A stretch of DNA of 64,000 nt from Gordonia bronchialis DSM 43247 (GTDB lineage: Bacteria > Actinomycetota > Actinomycetes > Mycobacteriales > Mycobacteriaceae). A model generated the notes under the pieces. The model had not been told where the DNA came from, made no database searches, and saw only the letters and a list, made by a program, of their open reading frames with translations. The DNA lies in assembly GCF_000024785.1 (NCBI RefSeq), contig NC_013441.1:1674001-1738000 (forward strand), read 5' to 3'. Positions 25,388 through 33,946 of the stretch are shown here, piece by piece (the first letter of the stretch is position 1; each line of letters starts with the position of its first letter). Both the position numbers and the translations under genes were made by a program.

Positions 25388-26552
25388 CCACCACAGCCAT
25401 CGGGATTCGCTCTTGCTCTAGTCGAACCGACGGACCGAACGCGTCTTCCACCAGATCGCGATACACCGACGCCTCGTCGTCGGTGAGGTTCGGGAGCCGA
25501 CGGTCCACCGGCGCGGGTTCGGTGACCCAGCGTTCCCGGTGCGCGAGCAGCGTCACGCGATCCATCAGGATCGAGCGGGCGTGCGGCACGGTGACGCGGA
25601 CGCGGTCGAGGATCGCGAACCCGTGGGTGTCGAGGTCACCCCAGTACAGGACCTCACGTTCGCGCAGCCACCGCAGTGAACCGATGACTGATGCGGCGTA
25701 GCCGCCGCCGAAGATCAGGGCCGATCGGGGTGTCGCGGGGAACGACAGATAGGTGGCGAGGTTCTCCACGACGATGACCTTCTCGACGTCGATAGGGGAA
25801 CGCGCCAGGTCGTCGGCACGGACTTCGATGTCGTCGAAACCCGGTGTCGGGGTGCGGCATTGCTGATCGAGCAGGCGGAAACGAACCCGCAGGTGCCCGG
25901 TGGCGAAACCGAAGCGGCCGGCGATAGACTTCGCGGACGGCGTTACGAGATCCGGCTCGACGACGAGTGCACCGAGTTCGAGCAGGATGCGCTGGTGGGT
26001 TTCGATGAACTTGGTGTCGACGCCAGGTTCGTCGATCTCCCGCAGGCGCCGGCCACTTCCGGCGTTGGTGGCGAGCCAGCGCAGCGCGGCCACGATTGAC
26101 GGCCAGTCGTCGTGGTGGGCGAGTGCGCGTCCGGGTTTGGTTGCGACCCAGTCCCGTACCTTCGATTGATCGGACACCGCGGCCAGCATCTCATCATGTC
26201 GGCTGATCTGGGCCGTGGTTCCGAGGAGCCGGGCGAGATGGTCGATGGTCTCGATGATCACGCGGTCAGGCAGCGTCGTCACCCCGAACTTCTTGCCGCC
26301 CACGCTTTTCATGGTCACGCGTAGGTGTGGTGAGCGGGCGGTGTCATGCCAGGCGCGAGCCCACGCGGCGACCTCGTCGTAGCGTTCACCGAGCTCACCT
26401 GGCCGTGGGCCGCGGATGGCCATGTCGATGGGGGTGAACGGTTCGCCGAGGGCACGGGCACGAAGGTAGTCGCCCCGGTCCCACCGTCGACGGAGTCGCG
26501 TGAGTACGTCGGTCGGCGCTGTCCAGGCCGGCCCGGTGGCAGACGTCATCAC
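25365..26552 (-). CDS. jetD: Wadjet JetD nuclease subunit, C-terminus altered by IS
   Basis: 395 residues, starting GTG 26552 or ATG 26549. The N-terminal DUF3322-like region (about 1-190) is followed by a toprim-type DUF2220 domain: VEKVIVVENLATYLSF (Glu, about 280) and VLYWGDLDTHGFAILDR (Asp-x-Asp, about 325). In Wadjet, JetD is the subunit that cleaves plasmid DNA after the SMC complex has extruded it. The last seven residues ELVKMFV come from the IS end. Joining across the target duplication restores an ancestral ending MAVVADAVN-stop (stop at 23857), so only the last five residues were replaced and the catalytic domain is whole. Starts just after the jetC stop. Confidence 0.9.
   Translation of the reverse strand: MMTSATGPAWTAPTDVLTRLRRRWDRGDYLRARALGEPFTPIDMAIRGPRPGELGERYDEVAAWARAWHDTARSPHLRVTMKSVGGKKFGVTTLPDRVIIETIDHLARLLGTTAQISRHDEMLAAVSDQSKVRDWVATKPGRALAHHDDWPSIVAALRWLATNAGSGRRLREIDEPGVDTKFIETHQRILLELGALVVEPDLVTPSAKSIAGRFGFATGHLRVRFRLLDQQCRTPTPGFDDIEVRADDLARSPIDVEKVIVVENLATYLSFPATPRSALIFGGGYAASVIGSLRWLREREVLYWGDLDTHGFAILDRVRVTVPHARSILMDRVTLLAHRERWVTEPAPVDRRLPNLTDDEASVYRDLVEDAFGPSVRLEQERIPMAVVELVKMFV
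25388..25396. repeat. 9-bp target-site duplication, right copy
   Basis: CCACCACAG matches 23874-23882 exactly and lies inside the jetD coding frame, where it reads on the minus strand as part of the codons for Ala-Val-Val. Confidence 0.85.
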
Positions 26553-26553
26553 C

Positions 26554-29500
26554 TCAGCCGGTGCCGGATTCGTCGACCATGCTGATCATGTCGCGCACCC
26601 GTTTGCGCTCCCGGTACTCCTCGATGGACAGACATTGGAGTTGTGATTGTGCGCCGGAACGATTTTCGACGTAACCGACCGCCGACACGAACGGCTCGAT
26701 GGTGTAGATCTTGGTCAACGGCGTCACGATCAGTAACTGCAGTCCGAGTCGTTTGAACAGCGAGAGGGCGTACCGGGCGGATTCGTCAGAACCACGGCCG
26801 AAGGCCTCGTCGATGACGACGAACCGGAAGTCGCGGGAGGTGTGCACACCCCATTTCAGATCGAACTGATAAGCCAGTGACGCGGCGAGAATGGTGTAGG
26901 CGAGCTTCTCCTTCTGTCCGCCGGATTTGCCGTCGGAGTCGGTGTAGTTCTCGAACTCGGTGTCGTCGGCGACGGTGCGTTCCGACGCCGCGAACGTCAC
27001 CCAGTTGCGGACGTCGGTGACGAAGGCGGTCCATTTGCGGTCGATGTCGGTGTAGCCCTCACGCCCGCGGAACCGTTCCACCAGCGACTTGACCAGGAGG
27101 AACTTCTCTTCGGCGTAGTGATCGTCGGCGTCGGCGTCGAAGGAACCGTCGCTGCAGCGACGCAGCTCGTCGCGGAACTCGCGGATCTCGGCGTTGGGTG
27201 AGAGGGTGGCCTCGAGTCGGATGTAACGGCCCGGGTTGTATTCGATGCCGGCGAGGGAGTCGTTGATGGTGTCGATCTTGTCGTGGATCTGCTGGACCTT
27301 CTTGCCGAGCTGGGCGGAGAAGATCGCGATGTCGCGGATCGCGTTGGTGTTCAGGTAGTTCTTGAACTCGGCTTCGAACCGCGGTAGATCGTCGTCGGCG
27401 AGACGCTGTTGCAGCGACCGGAATTCGCCGGCGGCCGCGATGTCGGCATCCATCTCGGTGGTCAGCACCGGATGGTTGCGTTTGAACACCGACATCTGGT
27501 TGACCACCCGCGTGGCCAGATTCGACGCCCGACCTTGATGTTGTTCGGCCTCGGACGTCAGCTTCGACGACAATGTGGATTCGATGGCGGCGCAGTTCTG
27601 CAGGGAGAGTGTGGTTGTCGGGTCCAAGCCGGCGTCGATGCCAGCGAAATGCACGGTCGCGTCGGCGAACCCATCATCCGCGAGAATCGCGGCGGCCGCG
27701 GTGCGTGCGTCGACGGCGTCGTCACGTGCGACGGTGAGACGGGCGATCGTGTCGCGCAATTCGTCACGGCGGACGCCGGATTCGTCGATGTGTGTGACAG
27801 TGCGCTCGATCTCGGCGGTGACCCGCGCCAGCTCGTGTGAGGATTGTTCGAGTTCGGCCTTTCGCCTCTGCAGATCGGCGACCCGGGTCGCGACCGACAT
27901 CCAGTCCACCATGTCGAAGGACGTGAAGACGGTCAGCTTGTCCAGCGCCGCGCGTCGACGTTGCAGCACACCGAGCCGGCGGGTGTGTTCGTCGATCTGG
28001 CCGTCGATCCGGTTGAGGTCGTTCTGGATTCGCTGTCCCTCGGCCAGCAGCGCAGCGATCTTCTGTTCGTTACGCCAGCCGAGGACGTAATTGCGTCGAT
28101 CGTCGACGCGATGCGAGTCGTCCTTCTCGTGACGCCCACCGCCGGAACGGATCTGGCCGGCCGTGGTGACCGCGAACTCCTCCCGACGGAACTCGTCCAA
28201 GGTCTCAGCGCAGACGTGCCGGGCGCGTTCGTAGAGCTTGCGTTCGAGCCAGTCGTAGAACGGGCCGTCCTTGATATCGAGTTTGTGGGCGAGCGCGGGA
28301 GGCGGTGGCGTGGTCACCCCTTGCATCGACGTCCGGGGCGGCACCTTGAAGTAGACGACGCGGCCACCGAGATGATTGTCGTTGATCCACTGCGAGACGG
28401 GGTCGTAGCAGTCACCCGACACCAGCAGCGAGAGACCGAAACCGCGCAGTACACGTTCGGCCGCACCTTCCCAACGGGTTTCGTCGTCGCGGATGCCGAT
28501 CAGCTCACCCACGAAGGGCAGGTCCTCGGCGGCGATGCCGGTGCCTTCGCAAATCATTTGCCGGATGCGGAGATTGCGGTCGGGGATGTTGGAGGTGCGG
28601 CCGCGGAGACTGGCGATTTCCTCGGCGAGCTTGCGGCCGTCGACGTCGAGCTGCCGGCGGTCGACCGACAGCTCGGTGACCGCGTTGCGGCGCTCGGTGA
28701 CCTCGGTGTCGAGTTCGGTTGTGAGGCCCTCGATGTCGCGGACACGCTGATCGAACTGGGCACGGTCGGTGACGGTCGGCAGGTCGGCGTCGGTGAGGAA
28801 GCCGCTGAACCGGTCGTATTGGCGTTGTCGTTCGTCACGCTGCTGCCCGGCTTCGGTGATCCGCTGCTCGAGGGTGGCGATCTCGTTGCCGCCGAGTCCC
28901 GCCTGCTCCAATCGGAGTTCGTCGAGGCGGGTGCGCAACACGGTAAGCGACGCATCAACCTCGTCGAGGTCGGAGTGCGCGGCACCCAATGCCGCCTCGT
29001 GGCCGGAGATCTCGGCTTCGAGCAATGATTCGCGTCGTTGCGCGAAGTAGAAACGCAATGCGTCACGGCGCGAACGTAATTCGTCGACCTTCGCGGTGTG
29101 TTCGGCGTATCGATCGTGGTCGGCGAGCAGGGGTTCGAGCTCGGCGAGCTGGGTGCGGGCCAGCACCACCGCATCGTGCGCGGCCGTCAGATCCTGGAAG
29201 TGGGTGACGAGCGTGTCGACCCACGAGCTGGAGTCAAAGGACTCCAGCATGTGCTCGCGCACAAAGCTGTTGAGGTTGCCGACGGCTTTCATCGACACCG
29301 TCTGATGGAATAGTTCCATCGCCTGCTCGGATTTGATGGCCAGGGCACGACGGTAATCGCGCCCGTACTCCGGGAAGTGGTCGTGGATACGTGTCCCGTT
29401 CTGGCGCAGGCGCTTGCGCAATGCCTTGAGCTCCGGACCGAAGTCGGTGAAGTCGGCGGTGATGTCGAGGGCACGGTCAGCGACGGTGAAGAAGCGTTCC

Positions 29501-29946
29501 GGCTGGCCGTTATCGTGGCGCATGGAGAACACTTGCGCGAGGGTGACCTCCTCGTCGAATCCCTCGTTGACGAAGACGCCGAGGATGACCGAGTAGCTCG
29601 ACGTCCCGCGCAACGCGACCGGCCGCGAACTCCCGGTCACCTCGTTGCGTTCGGACTTGTAGTAGCCCAGCACATACGAGCGCAGGTCACGCTCGCGGAT
29701 GTCGGCGCCGGCGGCCTTGTTGTAGGCGACGCGATTGGCGGGCAGGAGCAATGTGGTCAGCGCGTCGACGAGAGTGGATTTACCCGAACCGATGTCGCCG
29801 GTGAGCAGGCCGTTGCGGCCGTCCAGCGACAGCGTCCACACGCGACCGTCGAAGGTGCCCCAATTGAGCACCTGAAAGCGGTGTAGCCGAAAGCCGGTGA
29901 GGGCGTCGGAGTCGTGGAGGTCGGTGGTGGAGAACAATGCGGTCAT
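26554..29946 (-). CDS. jetC: Wadjet JetC, SMC-like ATPase
   Basis: 1,130 residues from ATG 29946 (MTALFSTTDLHDSDALTGFR). Walker A GDIGSGKST is at about residue 50. Two long coiled-coil stretches flank a hinge-like middle. An SMC-type signature (KSGGQKEKLAYTILAASLAY) and Walker B (FRFVVIDEAFGRGSDES) lie near the C-terminus. This is the MukB-like motor that extrudes DNA loops in the JetABC complex. Its start overlaps the jetB stop by one base (TGATG), so translation is coupled. Full family length, no lesion. Confidence 0.93.
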   Translation of the reverse strand: MTALFSTTDLHDSDALTGFRLHRFQVLNWGTFDGRVWTLSLDGRNGLLTGDIGSGKSTLVDALTTLLLPANRVAYNKAAGADIRERDLRSYVLGYYKSERNEVTGSSRPVALRGTSSYSVILGVFVNEGFDEEVTLAQVFSMRHDNGQPERFFTVADRALDITADFTDFGPELKALRKRLRQNGTRIHDHFPEYGRDYRRALAIKSEQAMELFHQTVSMKAVGNLNSFVREHMLESFDSSSWVDTLVTHFQDLTAAHDAVVLARTQLAELEPLLADHDRYAEHTAKVDELRSRRDALRFYFAQRRESLLEAEISGHEAALGAAHSDLDEVDASLTVLRTRLDELRLEQAGLGGNEIATLEQRITEAGQQRDERQRQYDRFSGFLTDADLPTVTDRAQFDQRVRDIEGLTTELDTEVTERRNAVTELSVDRRQLDVDGRKLAEEIASLRGRTSNIPDRNLRIRQMICEGTGIAAEDLPFVGELIGIRDDETRWEGAAERVLRGFGLSLLVSGDCYDPVSQWINDNHLGGRVVYFKVPPRTSMQGVTTPPPPALAHKLDIKDGPFYDWLERKLYERARHVCAETLDEFRREEFAVTTAGQIRSGGGRHEKDDSHRVDDRRNYVLGWRNEQKIAALLAEGQRIQNDLNRIDGQIDEHTRRLGVLQRRRAALDKLTVFTSFDMVDWMSVATRVADLQRRKAELEQSSHELARVTAEIERTVTHIDESGVRRDELRDTIARLTVARDDAVDARTAAAAILADDGFADATVHFAGIDAGLDPTTTLSLQNCAAIESTLSSKLTSEAEQHQGRASNLATRVVNQMSVFKRNHPVLTTEMDADIAAAGEFRSLQQRLADDDLPRFEAEFKNYLNTNAIRDIAIFSAQLGKKVQQIHDKIDTINDSLAGIEYNPGRYIRLEATLSPNAEIREFRDELRRCSDGSFDADADDHYAEEKFLLVKSLVERFRGREGYTDIDRKWTAFVTDVRNWVTFAASERTVADDTEFENYTDSDGKSGGQKEKLAYTILAASLAYQFDLKWGVHTSRDFRFVVIDEAFGRGSDESARYALSLFKRLGLQLLIVTPLTKIYTIEPFVSAVGYVENRSGAQSQLQCLSIEEYRERKRVRDMISMVDESGTG

Positions 29947-30542
29947 CAGCGGTCCCCGGCGAGTAGCTCGGCGTATTCGGACAGATGGGAGTCGAGGTCG
30001 GACAGCCACTGGGCGTCGACGAATGCCTTGATCACGCGTCGGACCTCGAATTGGTTTTCCTGCTTGGGGATTCGACGTACCAGTCCCTGTTCGACGACGC
30101 GGCGCAACGCCGTCTCCACCTGATCGGCGGCGCGCGCCTCGTTGGTGGTTTGCGGCAGGAATGGCGTCATCATCTCGACGATCTGTTGCCCGCTCAGCAC
30201 GAGCCGGGTGCCGGAGTCGCTGCTGTCGAATTCGGCGAGGCGTTTTCGGAGAAGTGCCAGCAACAGGCTGGTGTGCAGCGACAACTGGTGGCGCGGAACC
30301 AGGCGCGGGATGCCGCGTTCCTCGAGTTCGTCGTCGGGGCGCGATCGAAGATAGGCGTACCCTTCGGCCTCGTTGATCTCGACGGTGAGACCCAGGGTGG
30401 CGACGTAATCGCTGACCTGCGCCGCCAATCCGGTGAGGTGCTGCCAGATCACCTCGTGCGAGTCGCGGTACACGACACCCTTCATGAGGGTGGTGACGGC
30501 GAGCGACAGGTTGAGTTCGTCGCGAGCTACGTTGCGGCTCAT
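29946..30542 (-). CDS. jetB: Wadjet JetB, DUF4194 (MukE-like) subunit
   Basis: 198 residues. DUF4194 pattern with two winged-helix-like parts: AVTTLMKGVVYRDSHEVIWQHLTGLAAQVSDYVATLGL at the start and QVETALRRVVEQGLVRRIPKQENQFEVRRVIKAFVDAQWL near the end. JetB bridges JetA and JetC in the Wadjet complex. It overlaps jetA by 4 bases upstream and jetC by one base downstream, in the standard jetA-B-C-D order. Confidence 0.9.
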   Translation of the reverse strand: MSRNVARDELNLSLAVTTLMKGVVYRDSHEVIWQHLTGLAAQVSDYVATLGLTVEINEAEGYAYLRSRPDDELEERGIPRLVPRHQLSLHTSLLLALLRKRLAEFDSSDSGTRLVLSGQQIVEMMTPFLPQTTNEARAADQVETALRRVVEQGLVRRIPKQENQFEVRRVIKAFVDAQWLSDLDSHLSEYAELLAGDR

Positions 30543-31999
30543 ACTCGTTGCCTTCCGGGACTAGCGCGCGTGTAGATGACACGTGGGATGCGTGCGGTGC
30601 GTTCGGTCCCGTTGTCGTCGGTCCAGGTGATGGCGTCGGTTGCGGTCTCGTCAAAGAGTTTCGCGAAGGCGTCGTCGGAGAGTGACAGGTAGGTGACGAG
30701 TTCGGCGAGCCCTTGGCGCAGCGGCTCCGCATCGATCATCTCGGCCAGTGTCACCTGCGATTGACGACGAAGGCGGTGTCGCACACCATCGATGAGGGGC
30801 TGCGGGTCGACGTGCATTTGCTCGAAGAGAGCATCGGACGAGCTGTCGGCATGACCGGCCTGGATTCCCTCGCTGTCGACCGACGCGGCCGCCGGTTTGC
30901 GGTACAGCGGTCGTTCCAGCGGAAGTGTGATCGCCGGTGTGAGAGCGTCGATCTCGTGGGTGAAGCCGGCCGTTCGCTCATCGCGCAGCGCGATCGCGGA
31001 GGTCTCGATGTTGCGGAGCAGGTCCATCACGCGACGGTTCTCCAGCCATACCTGATCGTCGAGGAAGCGCCGAAGTTGTTCGGAGAGTTGACGCACCGTC
31101 GCCTGTGCACGGCTGCCCGCATCGAGCCAGTCGTGGTGGATGTGCCCGAGCCGGTCGTCGGCGCCGGCGATGTCGTCGAGCGACTGCACACGTCCGATGA
31201 GTTCGGTGAGTTCGTCGAGCCGGTCTGCGGACAGCAGCAGATCATAGAAGCCCTGGAAGCTGCGGCCCTGGTCGGAGTCGCTGATGAGATTGCGGGTGCC
31301 GACGATCTCGTCCAGCAATTCACCCTTGGTGCCGTCCCAGGTGGCGATGCGCTCGCGGGTCTCGCGGTCGAGCGCACGGAAGTTGGCCTCGACCTCGCGG
31401 AAGTCGGACAGTAATGCGCGGGCGGTGTCGGCGAACTGCTGATAGCGATCACTGCGGCTCGTGGCATCCAGCAGCCGGTAGTCGCCCCGTTCGACGGCGT
31501 CGATCTCCGCGTCGATCTCGGCGCGGCGGCGGCGGAGTTCGGTCAGGCGCACCTCGGGATCGGTCTCGGTGCCGTAGACGATCTGCCGCAGCAGCTCGAA
31601 GACGGTGTTGAGGCGCGATTCGGTGCCGACGAAACTGCGCTCACGCAGCGAGTTCACCCAACCGACGGCCCGCTCGACGGCCGGAGTGGCGTCATAGTGG
31701 GGTTCGTCGCTGCCGGAGACGTAGTACTTGCGTAGCCAGCCGACCTCCCCGGCCGACCAGTCGTCGAGATAGGCCTTGGCCGACTTGGGGTGCGTGTCGG
31801 CACCCAGACGCTCGCTGAGCGCGTAGAGCTCGTCGTCGAGCAGGGCGATGAGCTGCGACGACGACATCTCGCGGACGTTGTCCTCGACGAAGACGCGGCC
31901 CAGGAACGACAAGATCAGCGGCGCGTTGTCGGCGCGCAGGAGCCGCCAGGCAGCGCTGGATTTGCGCAGCGAGGCGATCTCGTCGTAGTTCACGGGCAC
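30539..31999 (-). CDS. jetA: Wadjet JetA, DUF3375 (MukF-like kleisin)
   Basis: 486 residues from GTG 31999 (a second GTG at 31993 is possible). It begins YDEIASLRKSSAAWRLLRADNAPLILSFLGRVFV, typical of DUF3375, with a winged-helix N-terminus and long helices in the middle (about 150-330). In the complex it is the kleisin that holds JetC. First gene of the operon; the divergent neighbour is a DUF4352 protein 193 bp away, and the promoter must lie in that gap. Confidence 0.92.
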   Translation of the reverse strand: MPVNYDEIASLRKSSAAWRLLRADNAPLILSFLGRVFVEDNVREMSSSQLIALLDDELYALSERLGADTHPKSAKAYLDDWSAGEVGWLRKYYVSGSDEPHYDATPAVERAVGWVNSLRERSFVGTESRLNTVFELLRQIVYGTETDPEVRLTELRRRRAEIDAEIDAVERGDYRLLDATSRSDRYQQFADTARALLSDFREVEANFRALDRETRERIATWDGTKGELLDEIVGTRNLISDSDQGRSFQGFYDLLLSADRLDELTELIGRVQSLDDIAGADDRLGHIHHDWLDAGSRAQATVRQLSEQLRRFLDDQVWLENRRVMDLLRNIETSAIALRDERTAGFTHEIDALTPAITLPLERPLYRKPAAASVDSEGIQAGHADSSSDALFEQMHVDPQPLIDGVRHRLRRQSQVTLAEMIDAEPLRQGLAELVTYLSLSDDAFAKLFDETATDAITWTDDNGTERTARIPRVIYTRASPGRQRV

Positions 32000-32090
32000 C
32001 AGGGTAGTGGGCGCCTACGACATGGTCGCGGATGCCGGCTCGGTGTCGGGCTGACCTGACCTGGGGTGACGACGTCGGTCATTCGGATGA

Positions 32091-32104
32091 CGTTCCGCGG
32101 AACG
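32091..32104. repeat. 14-bp palindrome, copy 1 (CGTTCCGCGGAACG)
   Basis: A perfect palindrome between the divergent jetA and DUF4352 genes. The same 14 bases recur at 32881-32894 and 32910-32923, on the far side of the DUF4352 gene. Here it stands alone without a second arm and could be an operator; this is inference. Confidence 0.6.
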
Positions 32105-32192
32105 CGGCGCCGGAATTGTCAGACCTGTCGTGTTGCATTCGTCGCACGGTGGTTCCGACTTCCCGGGAACCGCACTTGCAGAAGGACTTCCG

Positions 32193-32873
32193 ATGACCAA
32201 TCCGAATACACCTCAGTACGGTGCCCCCACCCCGCCGCCGGCTGGAATGCCGCCGACGGGGGTGCCGCCCCAGTACGGCGTTCCGTTCCAGCCGCCGAAG
32301 AAGAAGGCGAAGAAGTGGCCGTGGATCGTCGGCGCGATCGTCGTGCTGTTCATCATCATCGCCGCGGTGTCCGGTGGCGGTGGCGACGACAAGAACAGCA
32401 CGGAGACCGCGGGTGCGCCCGGTGCGACCACGGCCGCGAAGGAGACCGCGACGCAGGAGCGCGAGGATGCGCCGGCCGGGATGAACACCCCGGTGCGTGA
32501 CGGCAAGTTCGAGTTCGTGGTTACCGACGTGCAGTCCGGTCTCGAATCCGTCGGCGACAATCCGTATCTCACCGAACAGGCACAAGGGCAGTTCGTCATC
32601 GTCACCATGACGGTGGAGAACACCAGCGACGCGCCCAAGGGATTCTCACCGTCGGATCAGAAGCTGTTCGACGCCCAGGGCCGCAGCTTCGAGCCGAGCC
32701 CGACGGCCCAGATCGCCCTCGGCGGTTCCGATATCGCTGTGTGGGACAACATCAATCCCGGCAACAAGGTGACCGTCAAGGTCGTCTACGACATGCCGAA
32801 GGGTGCTGTTCCGGCGAGCATAGAGTTGCACGACTCGGCATTCTCCGGTGGCGAGAAGGTCTCCCTGAAGTAG
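32193..32873 (+). CDS. membrane-anchored DUF4352 protein
   Basis: 226 residues from ATG 32193. Pro/Gly/Met-rich cytoplasmic N-terminus (1-40), a Lys-rich stop-transfer patch, one membrane helix (about 48-68), a low-complexity linker, then an exported immunoglobulin-like DUF4352 (telokin-like) domain: FVVTDVQSGLESVG ... GQFVIVTMTVENTSDAPKGFSPSDQKLFDAQGRSF. Role unknown; such proteins are common in actinobacteria. It has its own strong terminator and is flanked by the 14-bp palindromes. Confidence 0.85.
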   Translation: MTNPNTPQYGAPTPPPAGMPPTGVPPQYGVPFQPPKKKAKKWPWIVGAIVVLFIIIAAVSGGGGDDKNSTETAGAPGATTAAKETATQEREDAPAGMNTPVRDGKFEFVVTDVQSGLESVGDNPYLTEQAQGQFVIVTMTVENTSDAPKGFSPSDQKLFDAQGRSFEPSPTAQIALGGSDIAVWDNINPGNKVTVKVVYDMPKGAVPASIELHDSAFSGGEKVSLK

Positions 32874-32880
32874 TCGACGA

Positions 32881-32929
32881 CGTTCCGCGGAACGCGCCTG
32901 AGTGTGGCGCGTTCCGCGGAACGCGTTTT
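32881..32929 (+). terminator. intrinsic terminator made of two palindromes
   Basis: 18-bp perfect stem (32881-32898 with 32906-32923), loop TGAGTGT, followed by CGTTTT. Each arm itself contains the self-complementary 14-mer CGTTCCGCGGAACG, so the DNA can also form two small hairpins. It ends the DUF4352 transcript. Confidence 0.8.
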
Positions 32930-32973
32930 GTCGGTGGCCGCGGTTATGTGGTGGATGTTCGGTTTCCGGCTGG

Positions 32974-33105
32974 ATGGGGGTTGTGGTGGCGAATGGGTCG
33001 GTATCGGTGTTGGGGCGCAACACTTTCGACGGCACTCCGGTGGGGGAGTTGTCGGACGGTGAATTGACGGATCGGGTGGTGGGATTCGCCCTCACTATCG
33101 CCGGC
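32974..33105 (+). pseudogene. N-terminal remnant of a DUF222/13E12-type protein
   Basis: About 44 codons from ATG 32974 read VSVLGRNTFDGTPVGELSDGELTDRVVGFALTIA in part, which resembles the start of DUF222 (13E12 repeat, HNH endonuclease-type) proteins that are multicopy in Gordonia-like genomes. After about 33105 the plus-strand sequence is the antisense of the helicase gene, so homology stops abruptly. The assignment rests on my reading of a short stretch. Confidence 0.45.
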
Positions 33106-33885
33106 ACTGACCGCGCCGAGGAGCTGGCCGAGGTTGAAACGCTTGGTCTTTCGGAGTTCACCACCCCACCAGTTGGCGGACATGCGGTGTGCCTCGTCGA
33201 CGACGACCAGGTCCCATTCGCTGCGCGCGAGCCGGTCGGTGATCTCCTCATCGCGCGCCAGCTGATCCATGCGGGCGATCATGATCGGATGTGCGGCAAA
33301 CGGGTCGGCGTCGATGCTGGCGTTGATCAGCTCACGTGTGAGGATGGTTGGGGCGATGCCGAACTTGGAATCGAGTTCGTCCTGCCATTGATCCACGAGC
33401 CCGCCGGGCGCGACGATCAGCAGACGCGCGAGGTCGCCACGCAACATCAGTTCCTTGGCGTAGAGCCCGGCCATCACCGTCTTGCCGGCGCCGGGGTCGT
33501 CGGCGAGCAGGAACCGTAACGGAGTGCGCGGCAACAGTTCTCCGTACACCGCCCGGATCTGATGGGGGAGCGGTGAGATGTCGCTGGTGGCGACCGCGAC
33601 CATCGGATCGTGGTTGCCCGCCATACGAATGCGGAGTGCTTCGGTGGCGAGTTTGAAACCGGTCGGTTCGGCGGTGAAGGACCATCGCGCGGAGTCCTCG
33701 GCAATGAACAGCTCGCTCAGGTCGTCGGCGAAGATCATCTCCTCGTCGAAGGTGCCGTCGGCATGACGGATGGTGATCGACGCGGCCGAATCTCCGTGCC
33801 GGGTCACGGACCTGACCTCGACCGGGGCCGGCCAGCGACCGGCGAGCCGCATGCCCGAAGCCAGTTCCTCCAGTCGGATCACCAC
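33106..33885 (-). pseudogene. SNF2/DEAD-type helicase, N-terminal fragment only
   Basis: About 260 residues from ATG 33885. The ATPase lobe 1 is clear: Q-motif region SPLPHQIRAVYGELLP, Walker A DDPGAGKTVMAGLY, motif Ia IVAPGGLVDQW, and DEAH box VVVDEAHRMSANWWGGELRKTKRFNLGQLLG. Normal homologues continue for 700 or more residues (lobe 2, often DUF3883). Here family-like sequence ends at LLG, and the frame runs into the antisense of the DUF222 remnant to a stop at 32944. Such helicases are frequent in defence islands (DISARM DrmD-like or related); with lobe 2 missing this copy cannot be an active helicase. Confidence 0.75.
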
Positions 33886-33946
33886 GCACCTCCGTCACAC
33901 ATCTTGTTGTGCAGACAATACGTTGTGCTTCGGACAGATTGGGGAA

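Noticed and set aside
33106..33885. A working DISARM or similar helicase-based defence system
   Set aside because: Only helicase lobe 1 remains, its XRE neighbour is frameshifted, and no methylase or DUF1998 partner is present in the window.
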